A stretch of DNA of 64,000 nucleotides from Aquamicrobium zhengzhouense (GTDB lineage Bacteria; Pseudomonadota; Alphaproteobacteria; Rhizobiales; Rhizobiaceae): the NCBI RefSeq assembly GCF_016124105.1, contig NZ_JADGMQ010000002.1:248001-312000 (forward strand). The letters run 5' to 3'. The translations under genes and the position numbers were made by a program. How positions within the stretch are numbered: the first letter of the stretch is position 1; each line of letters opens with the position of its first letter. Positions 14,917-23,635 of this stretch are shown here, one piece after another. Below the pieces are notes generated by a model. That model saw nothing but the letters and a program-made list of their open reading frames with translations. It did no database searches and was not told the origin of the DNA.

Positions 14917-16635
14917 ATGAACGAACAGAGCCGCGTTGATGCTGTAGCTGCCTCTCGCAAGAAGGGCATGCCGGATGCCGCAATCAAGTATCAGCCATAT
15001 CCACTGATCGACCTCAAGGATCGGACCTGGCCAAGCAAGCGTATCGAGAAGGCACCAATCTGGTGCTCGGTTGACCTGCGTGACGGCAACCAGGCCCTCG
15101 TGGATCCGATGGGTCATGATCGCAAGGCGCGTATGTTCAATCTGCTCATCGATATGGGCTTCAAGGAAATCGAGATAGGCTTCCCGTCTGCGTCGCAAAC
15201 GGATTTCGATTTCGCGCGCTGGTGTGTCGAAGAAGCAAATGTTCCGGACGACGTGGATCTGCAGGTGCTGGTTCAGTGCCGGCCCGAGCTGATCACGCGC
15301 ACGTTCGAAGCGCTGGATGGCGCGAAGTCGCCGATCATCCACTTCTACAATTCGACCAGCGAGCTGCAGCGCCGCGTGGTATTCGCCAAGGACGTGGCGG
15401 GCATCAAGCAGATTGCCACTGACGCTGCCAAGATGATCATGGACATGGCCGCCAAGGCCGGCGGTGGCTACCGTTTCCAGTACTCTCCCGAGAGCTTCAC
15501 CGGCACCGAGCTGGAAGTGGCGCTGGAAATCTGCAACGCGGTAACCGAGATCGTCAAGCCGACGCCAGACAACAAGCTGATCCTGAACCTGCCGTCGACG
15601 GTCGAGATGTCTACGCCAAACATCTACGCCGACCAGATCGAGTGGATGTGCCGCAATCTCGACAATCGCGAGAGCCTGATCATCTCCCTGCATCCTCACA
15701 ATGATCGCGGCACCGGAATTGCCGCGACGGAGCTGGGCCTGATGGCAGGCGCAGATCGCGTCGAGGGCACGTTGTTCGGCAACGGCGAGCGCACTGGCAA
15801 TGTCGATGTCGTGACACTGGCGCTGAACATGTACACGCAGGGCCTTGATCCCGAGCTGGATTGCTCCGACATCAATCGGATGAAGGAAGTCTACGAATAT
15901 TCGAACCAGATGCAGATCGGTGAGCGTCATCCGTATGTCGGTGAACTGGTCTACACCGCGTTCTCCGGTTCGCACCAGGATGCGATCAACAAGGGCATGA
16001 AGGCGCTTAAGGTCGCCAATAAGCCTCATTGGGAAGTGCCATATCTGCCAATCGACCCGCAGGACGTTGGCCGCAGCTACGAGGCGATCATTCGGATCAA
16101 CTCGCAGTCGGGCAAGGGCGGTATCGCCTATGTTCTGCAGGCAGATTACGGCCTGAACCTGCCGCGCAACCTGCAAATCGAGTTCAGCCAGGATATCCAG
16201 CAGATCACCGATTCCGAAGGCAAGGAAGTGCCGGCGAAGCGGATCTATGAGCGCTTCCTTGAGATGTATGTCGACCAGCCCGGTGCCCGGTTGAAGTTCG
16301 TGGATCATCACACGACGCCGGACCCGGTACATCGTGGCCGCCGGATCCTTGAAGCCGTCATCGTGGATAACGGCCAGGAAGTGACGATCACCGGCAGCGG
16401 GACTGGTCCTATTGACGGGTTCGTCGATGCGCTGTCACGGCATATTGGCGTCGACCTGTCGGTTCTGGATTACTCCGAGCATTCGATGCAGCGCGGATCG
16501 AATGCTGCCGCGATCAGCTATGTTGAGGTTGAGCATCCGGGCGGACGCCTGTTCGGCTCGGGAATCAACACGAACATCGTGGCCGCTTCCCTCGAGGCGA
16601 TCGTGTCGGCGGCAAACCGGATCGTCAGCGCGTAA
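14917..16635 (+). CDS. leuA: 2-isopropylmalate synthase
   Basis: This 572-residue enzyme condenses acetyl-CoA with 2-oxoisovalerate in the first committed step of leucine synthesis. The catalytic DRE-TIM barrel (about 45-320) has SVDLRDGNQALVDPM, the metal-binding HPHNDRG (about 265-271) and GNGERTGNVD. A LeuA dimer (allosteric, leucine-binding) domain covers about 430-572 with GTGPIDGFVDALSRH. The long-form organisation corresponds to the fungal/actinobacterial-type (LeuA type 2) subfamily. The start ATG 14917 is eight bases after GGAG; a GTG three codons earlier is less likely. It ends in a strong terminator. Feedback inhibition by leucine is expected, and transcript attenuation is possible. 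Confidence 0.95.
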   Translation: MNEQSRVDAVAASRKKGMPDAAIKYQPYPLIDLKDRTWPSKRIEKAPIWCSVDLRDGNQALVDPMGHDRKARMFNLLIDMGFKEIEIGFPSASQTDFDFARWCVEEANVPDDVDLQVLVQCRPELITRTFEALDGAKSPIIHFYNSTSELQRRVVFAKDVAGIKQIATDAAKMIMDMAAKAGGGYRFQYSPESFTGTELEVALEICNAVTEIVKPTPDNKLILNLPSTVEMSTPNIYADQIEWMCRNLDNRESLIISLHPHNDRGTGIAATELGLMAGADRVEGTLFGNGERTGNVDVVTLALNMYTQGLDPELDCSDINRMKEVYEYSNQMQIGERHPYVGELVYTAFSGSHQDAINKGMKALKVANKPHWEVPYLPIDPQDVGRSYEAIIRINSQSGKGGIAYVLQADYGLNLPRNLQIEFSQDIQQITDSEGKEVPAKRIYERFLEMYVDQPGARLKFVDHHTTPDPVHRGRRILEAVIVDNGQEVTITGSGTGPIDGFVDALSRHIGVDLSVLDYSEHSMQRGSNAAAISYVEVEHPGGRLFGSGINTNIVAASLEAIVSAANRIVSA

Positions 16636-16640
16636 ACATC

Positions 16641-16677
16641 AAAACTCCGGCGTGAGAAACACTTGCGCCGGAGTTTT
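16641..16677 (+). terminator. Rho-independent terminator after leuA
   Basis: A perfect 12-bp stem, AAAACTCCGGCG (16641-16652) with CGCCGGAGTTTT (16666-16677), has a 13-base loop. It is followed by CAATTTTTG and lies five bases after the leuA stop. Confidence 0.93.
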
Positions 16678-16765
16678 CAATTTTTGCCGATGGGGTGCCA
16701 ATCGCCTTTCTCTTTACCGCCACTATCCCGCATGCCAACTTCCGCACGTTGCGGAGGAACAGCGT

Positions 16766-17521
16766 ATGAGATTGCACGCAGTAGAGGTTGGTGACGGCAG
16801 CACTCCGATCGTCTTGCTTCACGGCTTTGGCGCAGATCACACTGCGTGGCGTCGCATCCAGCCTGAACTGGCGAAGGCGACACTGGCGGTCGCTTATGAT
16901 CTGCCCGGACATGGCGGGTCGCTTGATTTCGCAGGGGCGGGCCCCGCAAAAAATGCGGCGGTGGCAGTCATCAACGACTTGAAGGGTCGCGCGATCGAAC
17001 GTGTCCACCTGGTTGGACACTCGATGGGCGGCGCGGTTGCATGTCTGGTTGCGCTCTTCGAGCCTTCACTCGTCGCAAGCCTGACGCTACTCTCGCCAGG
17101 CGGTTTCGGTCCCGACATCAATCATCGGTTGCTGACGCGCTATGCTGCAGCCGACAGTGAGGAGCAGATCACATTCTGCCTCGAGGCGATGACCGGCTGG
17201 TATTCTGGGGTTGATCCGGAAGTCGTACGCCATCTGGTGAAGGTGAGGGCTCGAGCGGAGCAGCGTCTCAAGCTCATCGAAATAGCCGAGGGCCTCGCGA
17301 AAGATGGTCGACAGGGGCAGCTGCCATTGGACAAGCTTGGCGCCCTGAGAATTGTAACAAGCGTTGTTTGGGGCGAACTGGATAATGTACTGCCAGTCAA
17401 GCAGCTTCAGGGACTGCCGGATTCTTTTAAAGTTCACCGCTGTTCCGAATTGGGACACATGCTTCCAGATGAAGCTCCAGGCGAGATGACGCGGATCATT
17501 CTCGAGACCTGTGGATTTTAA
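16766..17521 (+). CDS. Alpha/beta-hydrolase
   Basis: This 251-residue alpha/beta-hydrolase has HGFGADHTAW at the oxyanion-hole strand, the nucleophile elbow GHSMGG with Ser86, Asp206 in WGELDNVLP and His231 in ELGHMLPDE, so the triad is complete. It resembles the hydrolase domain fused to acetoin-dehydrogenase E2 subunits (DLPGHGGS motif) but has no lipoyl domain. The ATG at 16766 follows GGAGGAA. An ester or thioester substrate is likely but cannot be named. It lies downstream of the leuA terminator with its own promoter presumed. It is cytoplasmic, with no signal peptide. Confidence 0.85.
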   Translation: MRLHAVEVGDGSTPIVLLHGFGADHTAWRRIQPELAKATLAVAYDLPGHGGSLDFAGAGPAKNAAVAVINDLKGRAIERVHLVGHSMGGAVACLVALFEPSLVASLTLLSPGGFGPDINHRLLTRYAAADSEEQITFCLEAMTGWYSGVDPEVVRHLVKVRARAEQRLKLIEIAEGLAKDGRQGQLPLDKLGALRIVTSVVWGELDNVLPVKQLQGLPDSFKVHRCSELGHMLPDEAPGEMTRIILETCGF

Positions 17522-17572
17522 CGATAGTTTTGTCGACGCAAGACAGCACCGTGATTTTGTCAACCGCATATG

Positions 17573-17588
17573 TTAATCGTCGGTTAAC
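17573..17588 (+). promoter_or_regulatory. CtrA-binding-site consensus
   Basis: TTAA-N7-TTAAC occurs as TTAA at 17573, the spacer TCGTCGG and TTAAC at 17584-17588, a perfect match to the full CtrA box of alphaproteobacteria. It sits 21 bases upstream of the start codon at 17610, a position compatible with either repression or a leaderless-proximal promoter. Confidence 0.6.
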
Positions 17589-17609
17589 CTAATCATTTGG
17601 AGGCCGCCT

Positions 17610-18203
17610 GTGAGTGAGCCGCTGGAACATCGAACTGAAGCAACGACCTCCCGGCTTGCGAGCGCAATTCGTGAGGTAAAGAACGCTGTCGCGGATCGCG
17701 ACGATGTTGTGGTCGACATCCGCGAGGCTCAGCTTACACGTCTTGAACTGCTGGCAGAGGATCTGGCCCCGGTCTTTGAAGACGTCCCCAAAGACGACGA
17801 CCGTTTTGATTTCGCCATTTCAAAGGGCATTCAGCCACGCCTGTGGATCGACGCGGTAACTCACGTGACGATGGGTCGTGATCGGCGCACCTACCGGTTC
17901 CTGCGCGATACAAGGCTTGGCCGCGTCGTGTTGGCAGAGAGTGCCGACATCAAGACCGCTGCGGACCAGGTTACGCGCTACATCGCTGAGCGGCTGATCG
18001 AGAGGCAGCGAATCGTCGAAGGCGATGTCGCCTATATCGGTATGGATACGGTCGTAGGTAGCGACGCCTCAGAGGCAAGCGCTCCGAAGGGCGCGCCATC
18101 TGGCCTCATCAAGGGGTTGGGAATTGCGGTGCTGGGCGGCATTCTCGGGATTGCTGCCTTCCTGCTGTTCGCTTGGGATCGCATCGCGCCTTCCGCGTTC
18201 TGA
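17610..18203 (+). CDS. Conserved hypothetical protein with C-terminal membrane anchor
   Basis: This 197-residue protein starts with GTG at 17610 after a GGAGG site. The first 140 residues are soluble, mixed alpha/beta and strongly charged, including a central stretch (KGIQPRLWIDAVTHVTMGRD) that looks conserved. Residues 170-190 (IKGLGIAVLGGILGIAAFLL) form one membrane segment near the C-terminus. I recognise it only as an alphaproteobacterial protein of unknown function. A perfect CtrA box immediately upstream suggests cell-cycle control. It converges with the metallophosphoesterase gene (10-base gap). Confidence 0.7.
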   Translation: MSEPLEHRTEATTSRLASAIREVKNAVADRDDVVVDIREAQLTRLELLAEDLAPVFEDVPKDDDRFDFAISKGIQPRLWIDAVTHVTMGRDRRTYRFLRDTRLGRVVLAESADIKTAADQVTRYIAERLIERQRIVEGDVAYIGMDTVVGSDASEASAPKGAPSGLIKGLGIAVLGGILGIAAFLLFAWDRIAPSAF

Positions 18204-18213
18204 TCGATAAGGA

Positions 18214-19116
18214 TCAGCTGGTCAGGACCGTTTGCTCCATGGTCCCGATTTCCAGGCCGTTCCCGTTCAATCCGCGCCGGGTGAGGGAGATCCGCCAGTT
18301 GCCCGGCTCTCCACCGATTTCAAGAATGTTGTACTGCGCGGCAGGCTTTCGGCCTCCGAGTGCCTGACCCGCTGCGGCGACGCCTACCACTGGAACGCTG
18401 CCATCCTCGCCGTCGATATCGTATCGCGTTGGCAGATGCGTGTGGCCGTGCAAAACGAGCTCGGCACCGTGGCGCTCGATGACCTTCTGGAAGCGGCCTA
18501 TCCCAAGCAGACGCTTGTGTGCAGCGGCCGCGCCGCGAACCGGGGGATGGTGGATCGCGACAACGCGACAGTGGCCGTTGTCGCGAGCAGAGTCGAGCAT
18601 TGCGCCGAGGCGCTTAGCCTGGCCGTCGCCAAAAAAGCCACTCGCCATGAACGGACCAGTCGCCCGGGCGGACGAAACCCCGATAATGGCAATTCCGCCG
18701 CGGACGCGCATGAACGGGAAATGGCCGATCCGCGCCGGTTCCTTTTCGCCGTCGCCGTGCATCCAGGGTCCCCAGGACCTGCAAGCACGATCCAGAGCGC
18801 CAGGGACATAGGCGTCATGGTTTCCCGGCACCACGGATACATCTTGCGGCAATCCGAGGGCTTCGAGCCAAAGGCGAGACAGTTCGACCTCGCCATCCAG
18901 CGCGAGATTCATCAGATCGCCTGAGACGATCACGTGGTCGGGAATAGCTGCCTTCAAATCGGCCACTATTGCGTCGATGACGCCTTCATGAAGATTTGCG
19001 GCGCGGTTGCGGCGCCAGTTGATGTAGCCCGTTATCCGTTTGGAGATGAGGTCGCGGTAAGCTACGGCTGGCAGTGGGCCAAGATGGATATCCGAAAGAT
19101 GCGCAAGCCTGAACAT
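18214..19116 (-). CDS. Metallophosphoesterase
   Basis: This 300-residue calcineurin-like phosphoesterase has all five motifs: LSDIHLG (about 6-12), VSGDLMN, VPGNHDAY, IHHPPVRG and LHGHTHLP. Together these bind two metals. Related enzymes hydrolyse phosphomonoesters or phosphodiesters such as cyclic nucleotides or UDP-diacylglucosamine; substrate assignment is not possible from the motifs. The start is ATG 19116, giving MFRLAHLSDIHLG; the open frame extends 23 codons upstream without support. The start is divergent from and close to the NUDIX gene (74 bases). Confidence 0.88.
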   Translation of the reverse strand: MFRLAHLSDIHLGPLPAVAYRDLISKRITGYINWRRNRAANLHEGVIDAIVADLKAAIPDHVIVSGDLMNLALDGEVELSRLWLEALGLPQDVSVVPGNHDAYVPGALDRACRSWGPWMHGDGEKEPARIGHFPFMRVRGGIAIIGVSSARATGPFMASGFFGDGQAKRLGAMLDSARDNGHCRVVAIHHPPVRGAAAAHKRLLGIGRFQKVIERHGAELVLHGHTHLPTRYDIDGEDGSVPVVGVAAAGQALGGRKPAAQYNILEIGGEPGNWRISLTRRGLNGNGLEIGTMEQTVLTS

Positions 19117-19190
19117 GCAACACCCATAGGGCGGCAGGCTGCCCTTGCCAACAGAAAGTCCGACTTTTGAGTGCGCCTGAACCATCTTTC

Positions 19191-19664
19191 ATGCGTAAGG
19201 TATGGTGGCGCCGGCTACGTGGGCGCGCTTTCCATACCTGGTTTTTGCTTAGCCGACCGATGACTTTGGGGGTGAGAGGCCTCGTCTACGACAAGGCAAA
19301 CCATTCCGTCTTCCTGATACGCCACACCTACGTGCCAGGGTGGCAGTTTCCAGGTGGTGGGGTCGAGCGGGGCGAAACGGCTGTCGTCTCGCTGTCGCGG
19401 GAATTGCTTGAAGAGGGGAATATTGAGCTACGACGCGCGCCGGAGCTCAAATCCTTCCATTACAACCGTCGACAAAGCGCACGCGACCATGTCGCGTTCT
19501 ATCTGATCACCGACTTCGAGCAGAAAGGGCCCAAGAAACCCGATGTCGAGATTGCGGAGACAGGCTTTTTTCCGCTCGATGCCCTGCCACACGAGACGAC
19601 GCCCGCCACGCGCCGCCGCCTGTCCGAGGTATTCGAGGGTGTACCTGTCGATCCTTATTGGTGA
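19191..19664 (+). CDS. NUDIX hydrolase with a variant Nudix box
   Basis: This 157-residue NUDIX-fold protein has the Nudix box at about residues 56-78, GGGVERGETAVVSLS followed by RELLEEGNI. The metal-binding Glu residues of REUXEE are intact, but the usual Gly after EEX is Asn. N-terminal helices (RKVWWRRLRGRAFHTWFLLS) are amphipathic and could touch the membrane. The substrate is presumably a nucleoside diphosphate derivative. ATG 19191 is chosen; a TTG at 19167 is possible. It converges with the glutathionyl-hydroquinone reductase gene with no gap. Confidence 0.85.
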   Translation: MRKVWWRRLRGRAFHTWFLLSRPMTLGVRGLVYDKANHSVFLIRHTYVPGWQFPGGGVERGETAVVSLSRELLEEGNIELRRAPELKSFHYNRRQSARDHVAFYLITDFEQKGPKKPDVEIAETGFFPLDALPHETTPATRRRLSEVFEGVPVDPYW

Positions 19665-20654
19665 TCAGGCTGGCTCGCTTAGCCGCTCGCGATCATGCGG
19701 AGCCGCGAAGTCGAGATCGGGACCGACGGGGACGACACCGGTAGGGTTGATGGTGGCGTGGCTGCCGTAATAGTGCGCCTTGATGTGCAGCATATCGACG
19801 GTTTCGGCGATGCCTTCGATCTGGAGGATATCGCGAACATAGTTCGACATGTTTCGGTAATCCGAAATCCGTCGCTGGTTGCACTTGAAGTGCGAATAAT
19901 AAACGGCGTCAAAACGGATCAGCGTGGTGAAGAGGCGGATGTCCGCCTCAGTTAGTTGGTCGCCGAGCAGATAGCGCGAAACCGAAAGCCGGGCCTCGAT
20001 CTCGTCCAAAGCCTGAAAAAGCTCGTTGTAAGCTTCCTCATACGCTGATTGTGTGGTGGCAAACCCCGCGCGATACACCCCGTTGTTGATCGAAGGATAA
20101 ATCCGCTCGTTCAACGCGTCGATGTCGGAGAGCAGATGTGCCGGAGATAAATCAACGCTCCGGTCAGCCCACTCATCAAACGCGGAATTGAGCATGCGGA
20201 TAATTTCTGACGACTCGTTCGAGACGATCGTCTCCGTCTGCTTGTCCCAGAGGATAGGCACAGTAACCCGGCCCGAATATTTTGGGTCTGCGCGCGTGTA
20301 GATCTGGTGCAGGAAGTCACTGCCGTACAGACTGTCGCCTGTGGCGCCGTCCTCCTTCAGAAAGGTCCAGCCATCCTTGCCCATGTAATGGTGAACGACG
20401 TCAACCGAGATCACCTCTTCCAGCTTCTTCAACTGGCGGTAGATCAGGGTTCTGTGTGCCCAGGGGCAGGCCAGCGAGACGTAAAGGTGGTAGCGTCCCG
20501 GTTCAGCCTGGAAGCTGCGCTCGCGGCCAGGTGCGGGTTGACCGTTGACTGTTACCCAATCGCGAAACTGCGACACGGAGCGTTCAAACCGTCCGCCGCT
20601 TTTGCTCGTGTCGTACCATTGGTCGTGCCAAACGCCGTCTACGAGGAGACCCAT
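19665..20654 (-). CDS. Glutathionyl-hydroquinone reductase (Xi-class GST, YqjG-like)
   Basis: This 329-residue cytosolic enzyme has a GST-like N-terminal thioredoxin fold containing the Cys-Pro-Trp active site (VSLACPWAHRTLIYRQLK, about 61-78) and the motif SNESSEIIRMLN for glutathione. The helical C-terminal domain has the family signature LFTTLIRFDAVYYSHFKCN. Xi-class enzymes reduce glutathionyl-hydroquinones formed during quinone or chlorinated-aromatic metabolism. The start ATG 20654 has GGAG seven bases before it. It lies alone, ending next to the NUDIX gene. Confidence 0.92.
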   Translation of the reverse strand: MGLLVDGVWHDQWYDTSKSGGRFERSVSQFRDWVTVNGQPAPGRERSFQAEPGRYHLYVSLACPWAHRTLIYRQLKKLEEVISVDVVHHYMGKDGWTFLKEDGATGDSLYGSDFLHQIYTRADPKYSGRVTVPILWDKQTETIVSNESSEIIRMLNSAFDEWADRSVDLSPAHLLSDIDALNERIYPSINNGVYRAGFATTQSAYEEAYNELFQALDEIEARLSVSRYLLGDQLTEADIRLFTTLIRFDAVYYSHFKCNQRRISDYRNMSNYVRDILQIEGIAETVDMLHIKAHYYGSHATINPTGVVPVGPDLDFAAPHDRERLSEPA

Positions 20655-20931
20655 GCTCAACTCCTTTGCTTTCTGTTTACTTAGAGAGGCGGCAGGGGCG
20701 GGGGAACGCTGTTTCCTATGAACAGTTCGTCACCCCAAACGCAAATCATCGTTGCTCGCTGCACAATTTGATGATAGCGGGACTTTAGCTGGCAAGGGTG
20801 TTGGCGGAGGCTTTGACGTGTTCACCGTGGGTTTTCAGCGACGACGATTGGGCTGACGCGCTCCATTGAGGGGCGCCGGCGGCGTTTGCCGCGAACTCGA
20901 CCTGTCTTCGCTTACACCACGGAATTTGCTC

Positions 20932-21468
20932 ATGAGCCCCGCTGACGTCGTCTACGTGACGGAAACCGCCGCGCACGATCTCGAAATCGAAGAAATCAAC
21001 GCTGAGGCATTCGGTCCCGGTCGCTTTACGCGTGCTGCCTATGCGATCCGCGAAGGCGGGCCTCATCGCCGTGAACTGTCGTTCGTTGCACTCGTAGATG
21101 GACGGGTCGTCGGCTCGGTACGCATGACGCCGATCGCGGCGGGGGCAGGGCGCGCGCTATTGCTCGGGCCGCTCGCCGTGAGGCCCGACTACAAGAATCT
21201 GGGCATCGGTCGCAAGCTGGTGGCCCTGGCATTGGAGGCCGCGCGCAAGGATAGCTGGCAATTGGCGATCCTCGTTGGAGACGCGCCTTACTATATGCCG
21301 CTGGGCTTCTCGATCGTGATTCCGCGCGGGCAGGCGATCATGCCACGTCCGGTTGATCCGGCACGGTTTCTTGCCTGCGAGTTCGTGCCTGGTGCTCTTG
21401 CGAGCTTCACCGGTAACGTGGTGCACGCCGATCTGGCGAGAGACACAATCGCTATCGCTGCCGAGTAG
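20932..21468 (+). CDS. GNAT-family N-acetyltransferase
   Basis: This 178-residue GCN5-related acetyltransferase of the YhbS-like group has the acetyl-CoA-binding region LGPLAVRPDYKNLGIGRKLV (about 80-99) with the R/Q-x2-G-x-G/A loop, preceded by FVALVDGRVVGSVRM. A C-terminal extension ends in FTGNVVHADLARD. The acceptor is unknown. Start ATG 20932 is chosen because the family begins just before the VTETAAHDLEIEEI segment. The 277 bases upstream carry no gene. It converges with the 689-residue membrane protein gene. Confidence 0.86.
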   Translation: MSPADVVYVTETAAHDLEIEEINAEAFGPGRFTRAAYAIREGGPHRRELSFVALVDGRVVGSVRMTPIAAGAGRALLLGPLAVRPDYKNLGIGRKLVALALEAARKDSWQLAILVGDAPYYMPLGFSIVIPRGQAIMPRPVDPARFLACEFVPGALASFTGNVVHADLARDTIAIAAE

Positions 21469-21490
21469 GGAGGCCAGCGAAGACCACTGC

Positions 21491-23560
21491 TTAGCGGCCT
21501 TCTCGATACCACATGGCGCCGAAGGCGAGCAGCAGAGCTGCAAGTCCGAAGAAGCCCGCAAACAGCGGTACCCGGCTGACCGATTTCAAGACGCTGTCGC
21601 TGGTGGTGCGCAGGCCGATCCAGTCACGCCCTGATGTGACTGCGCCCTCACGGACGGGGACAATTCCAGGAACGCTGACATTCCCGGTGAGGGTCTTGGC
21701 GAGCCGACGTGTGCCGCCACCGGTGGCGTTTGCGGTCGGCTGCAGTACCTCCGTCGTGGAAACGGTATCCTGGAACTCAGGGGCATTGACCGGGCCAACA
21801 TGCGCCAACGCGGTCAGGTCGCCATTGGCAATCTGATAAAGGCCAATTTCGTCTACCTCTAGCGAGCCGGTGAACTGCCCGGGACCAACCGATGAAAGAT
21901 TTACGTCGATGCGTTTTCCAGACGGAGAAAGTACCGCTGCTCGGCCCGGATCATCACTCATCGTCTGTCGAACAATGTCCAGAGTCATCCCGCGCCCGGA
22001 CGCAGTGAGACGCTCTTCTTCCAGTTCCGGCTCCTTCATCAGCCAGTGGGCAATCCGACGGTACAATGAAACATGCGGACCACCACCTTCGAAACCGCGC
22101 GCCCAGAGCCAGCCCTGATCCGACAGGAGCATGCCGACACGGCCATCTCCCTTTCGGTCCAGAACCATCAGAGGTCGGTCGGCACCTTCCATGACGACGT
22201 GACCCTCAGGCTGATCGATGTCGACCAGCCGGAACCAGCGGCTCCATTGCGGCGGCTCCGAATCAGAACCTTCAAGCCCGCGTGTGACGGGATGCCGTTT
22301 GCCAGCTTTGGTGAGACGCGGATGAAAACCTTCTTCGATTACCGAGCCCGTCGGCAGCGCTGGAAGCGCGGAGATGAGCGGTGTTCGAGCGATCGACTGG
22401 TTCCCTGCATATTCGGGACCGGCTGCAATCAGCAGCGCGCCACCGTTTTCCACATACTCCGCAATGTAGTCGTAGTAGAGGATCGGCAGAACGTCCCGGT
22501 GCTGGTACCGGTCGAAGATGATGAGGTCGAAATCGTTGACCCGCTCGACGAACAGCTCGCGCGTCGGGAAAGCTATCAGCGACAATTCGTGGATCGGCGT
22601 GCCGTCCTGCTTTTCCGGCGGTCGCAAGATGGTGAAGTGGACGAGGTCGACCGAGGCGTCTGACTTGAGAAGATTGCGCCAGGTGCGCTCGCCCGCATGG
22701 GGCTCGCCAGAGACGAGCAGCACGCGCAAGTTTTCGCGAATGCCATCGAGGACCGCGACTGCGCGGTTGTTGCTGTCAGTCAGTTCTCCCTCTGCCTTCG
22801 GGATCGTCAGCTCAACGATGTTCTTACCGGCGTTGGGAACGACGATGCTCATCGTCATCGGTTCCCCAATGACCGCTTGTCGGTTGACGACGAACTTGCC
22901 GTTGATCCGCACCTCGACGGGCACAGTGCCGCTCTGGCCGTCAGTTGAAATGACACGGTAGGTCATCTCGACAGGCTTGCCGACTATGCCGAAGCGCGGT
23001 GCTTTCTCGAAGCGAATTCGGCGATCGAACTCGCCTTCTTCACCTGTCACAAGCACATGCAGCGGTCCGTGCAGGTTTTGTGCATCGGTCGGAACGTCGT
23101 GGACCTGGCCGTCGGTGACCATGATTGCGCCGGCAACACGCGACGGTGGCACATCGCGCAGTGCAGAATCGAGCTCGCGGAAGAGACGGGTCTGTGTACG
23201 TTCATCCGCCGCTTCGGCGCTGGCCGCTTCTACCACCCGCACCTCAAACTGCGAAAAACGAGCAAGACGGGCGCGCAGTTCTTCAACCGCTGCATCAGTT
23301 GTTGCCATTCGGTCGCCGATATCCTGGCTCTGGCTGCGGTCGACAACCAAGGCCACGACGCTCTGCAGCGGTTCGCGCTCTTCGTCGAGAAGTACCGGAT
23401 TGACCAGCGCGATACCGAGGGCGGCGAGGGCTGCCACCCGGAGCGCCGCGCCGCGCATTCGCAGAATGAGCGAAAGGAGCACCAGCAGTGCGACCGGCGT
23501 CATGAGGGCGACGATCCAGAACCAAGACAGCAATGGCTCGAAGGAAAGCGACCAGTTCAT
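21491..23560 (-). CDS. Large membrane-anchored protein of the MoxR/BatA cluster
   Basis: This 689-residue protein starts at ATG 23560 (MNWSLSFEPLLSWFW). Two N-terminal membrane segments (about 8-35 and 40-60) and a final one (about 665-685) bracket a large periplasmic region. Early on, VVALVVDRSQSQDIGDRM resembles the MIDAS strand of von Willebrand A folds, and a glutamine-amidotransferase-like domain appears around 350-480 (LIIFDRYQH, GGALLIAAGPEY). It is the last gene of the minus-strand MoxR-DUF58-BatA/DUF4159 operon, 75 bases after the third gene. It is probably an envelope-assembly partner of the MoxR ATPase; the exact role is unknown. Confidence 0.75.
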   Translation of the reverse strand: MNWSLSFEPLLSWFWIVALMTPVALLVLLSLILRMRGAALRVAALAALGIALVNPVLLDEEREPLQSVVALVVDRSQSQDIGDRMATTDAAVEELRARLARFSQFEVRVVEAASAEAADERTQTRLFRELDSALRDVPPSRVAGAIMVTDGQVHDVPTDAQNLHGPLHVLVTGEEGEFDRRIRFEKAPRFGIVGKPVEMTYRVISTDGQSGTVPVEVRINGKFVVNRQAVIGEPMTMSIVVPNAGKNIVELTIPKAEGELTDSNNRAVAVLDGIRENLRVLLVSGEPHAGERTWRNLLKSDASVDLVHFTILRPPEKQDGTPIHELSLIAFPTRELFVERVNDFDLIIFDRYQHRDVLPILYYDYIAEYVENGGALLIAAGPEYAGNQSIARTPLISALPALPTGSVIEEGFHPRLTKAGKRHPVTRGLEGSDSEPPQWSRWFRLVDIDQPEGHVVMEGADRPLMVLDRKGDGRVGMLLSDQGWLWARGFEGGGPHVSLYRRIAHWLMKEPELEEERLTASGRGMTLDIVRQTMSDDPGRAAVLSPSGKRIDVNLSSVGPGQFTGSLEVDEIGLYQIANGDLTALAHVGPVNAPEFQDTVSTTEVLQPTANATGGGTRRLAKTLTGNVSVPGIVPVREGAVTSGRDWIGLRTTSDSVLKSVSRVPLFAGFFGLAALLLAFGAMWYREGR

Positions 23561-23635
23561 CAATCGCGCTCTCCGCTGAAACACTCAGAAGAGCGAGGGG
23601 GTTGCAGTTTCCGTTCGAGGTCAGGGTACTGCATA

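Noticed and set aside
14662-16332. 556-codon minus-strand frame opposite leuA
   Set aside because: Shadow of leuA's GC-biased codons; translation is His/Arg/Asp-rich and matches nothing.
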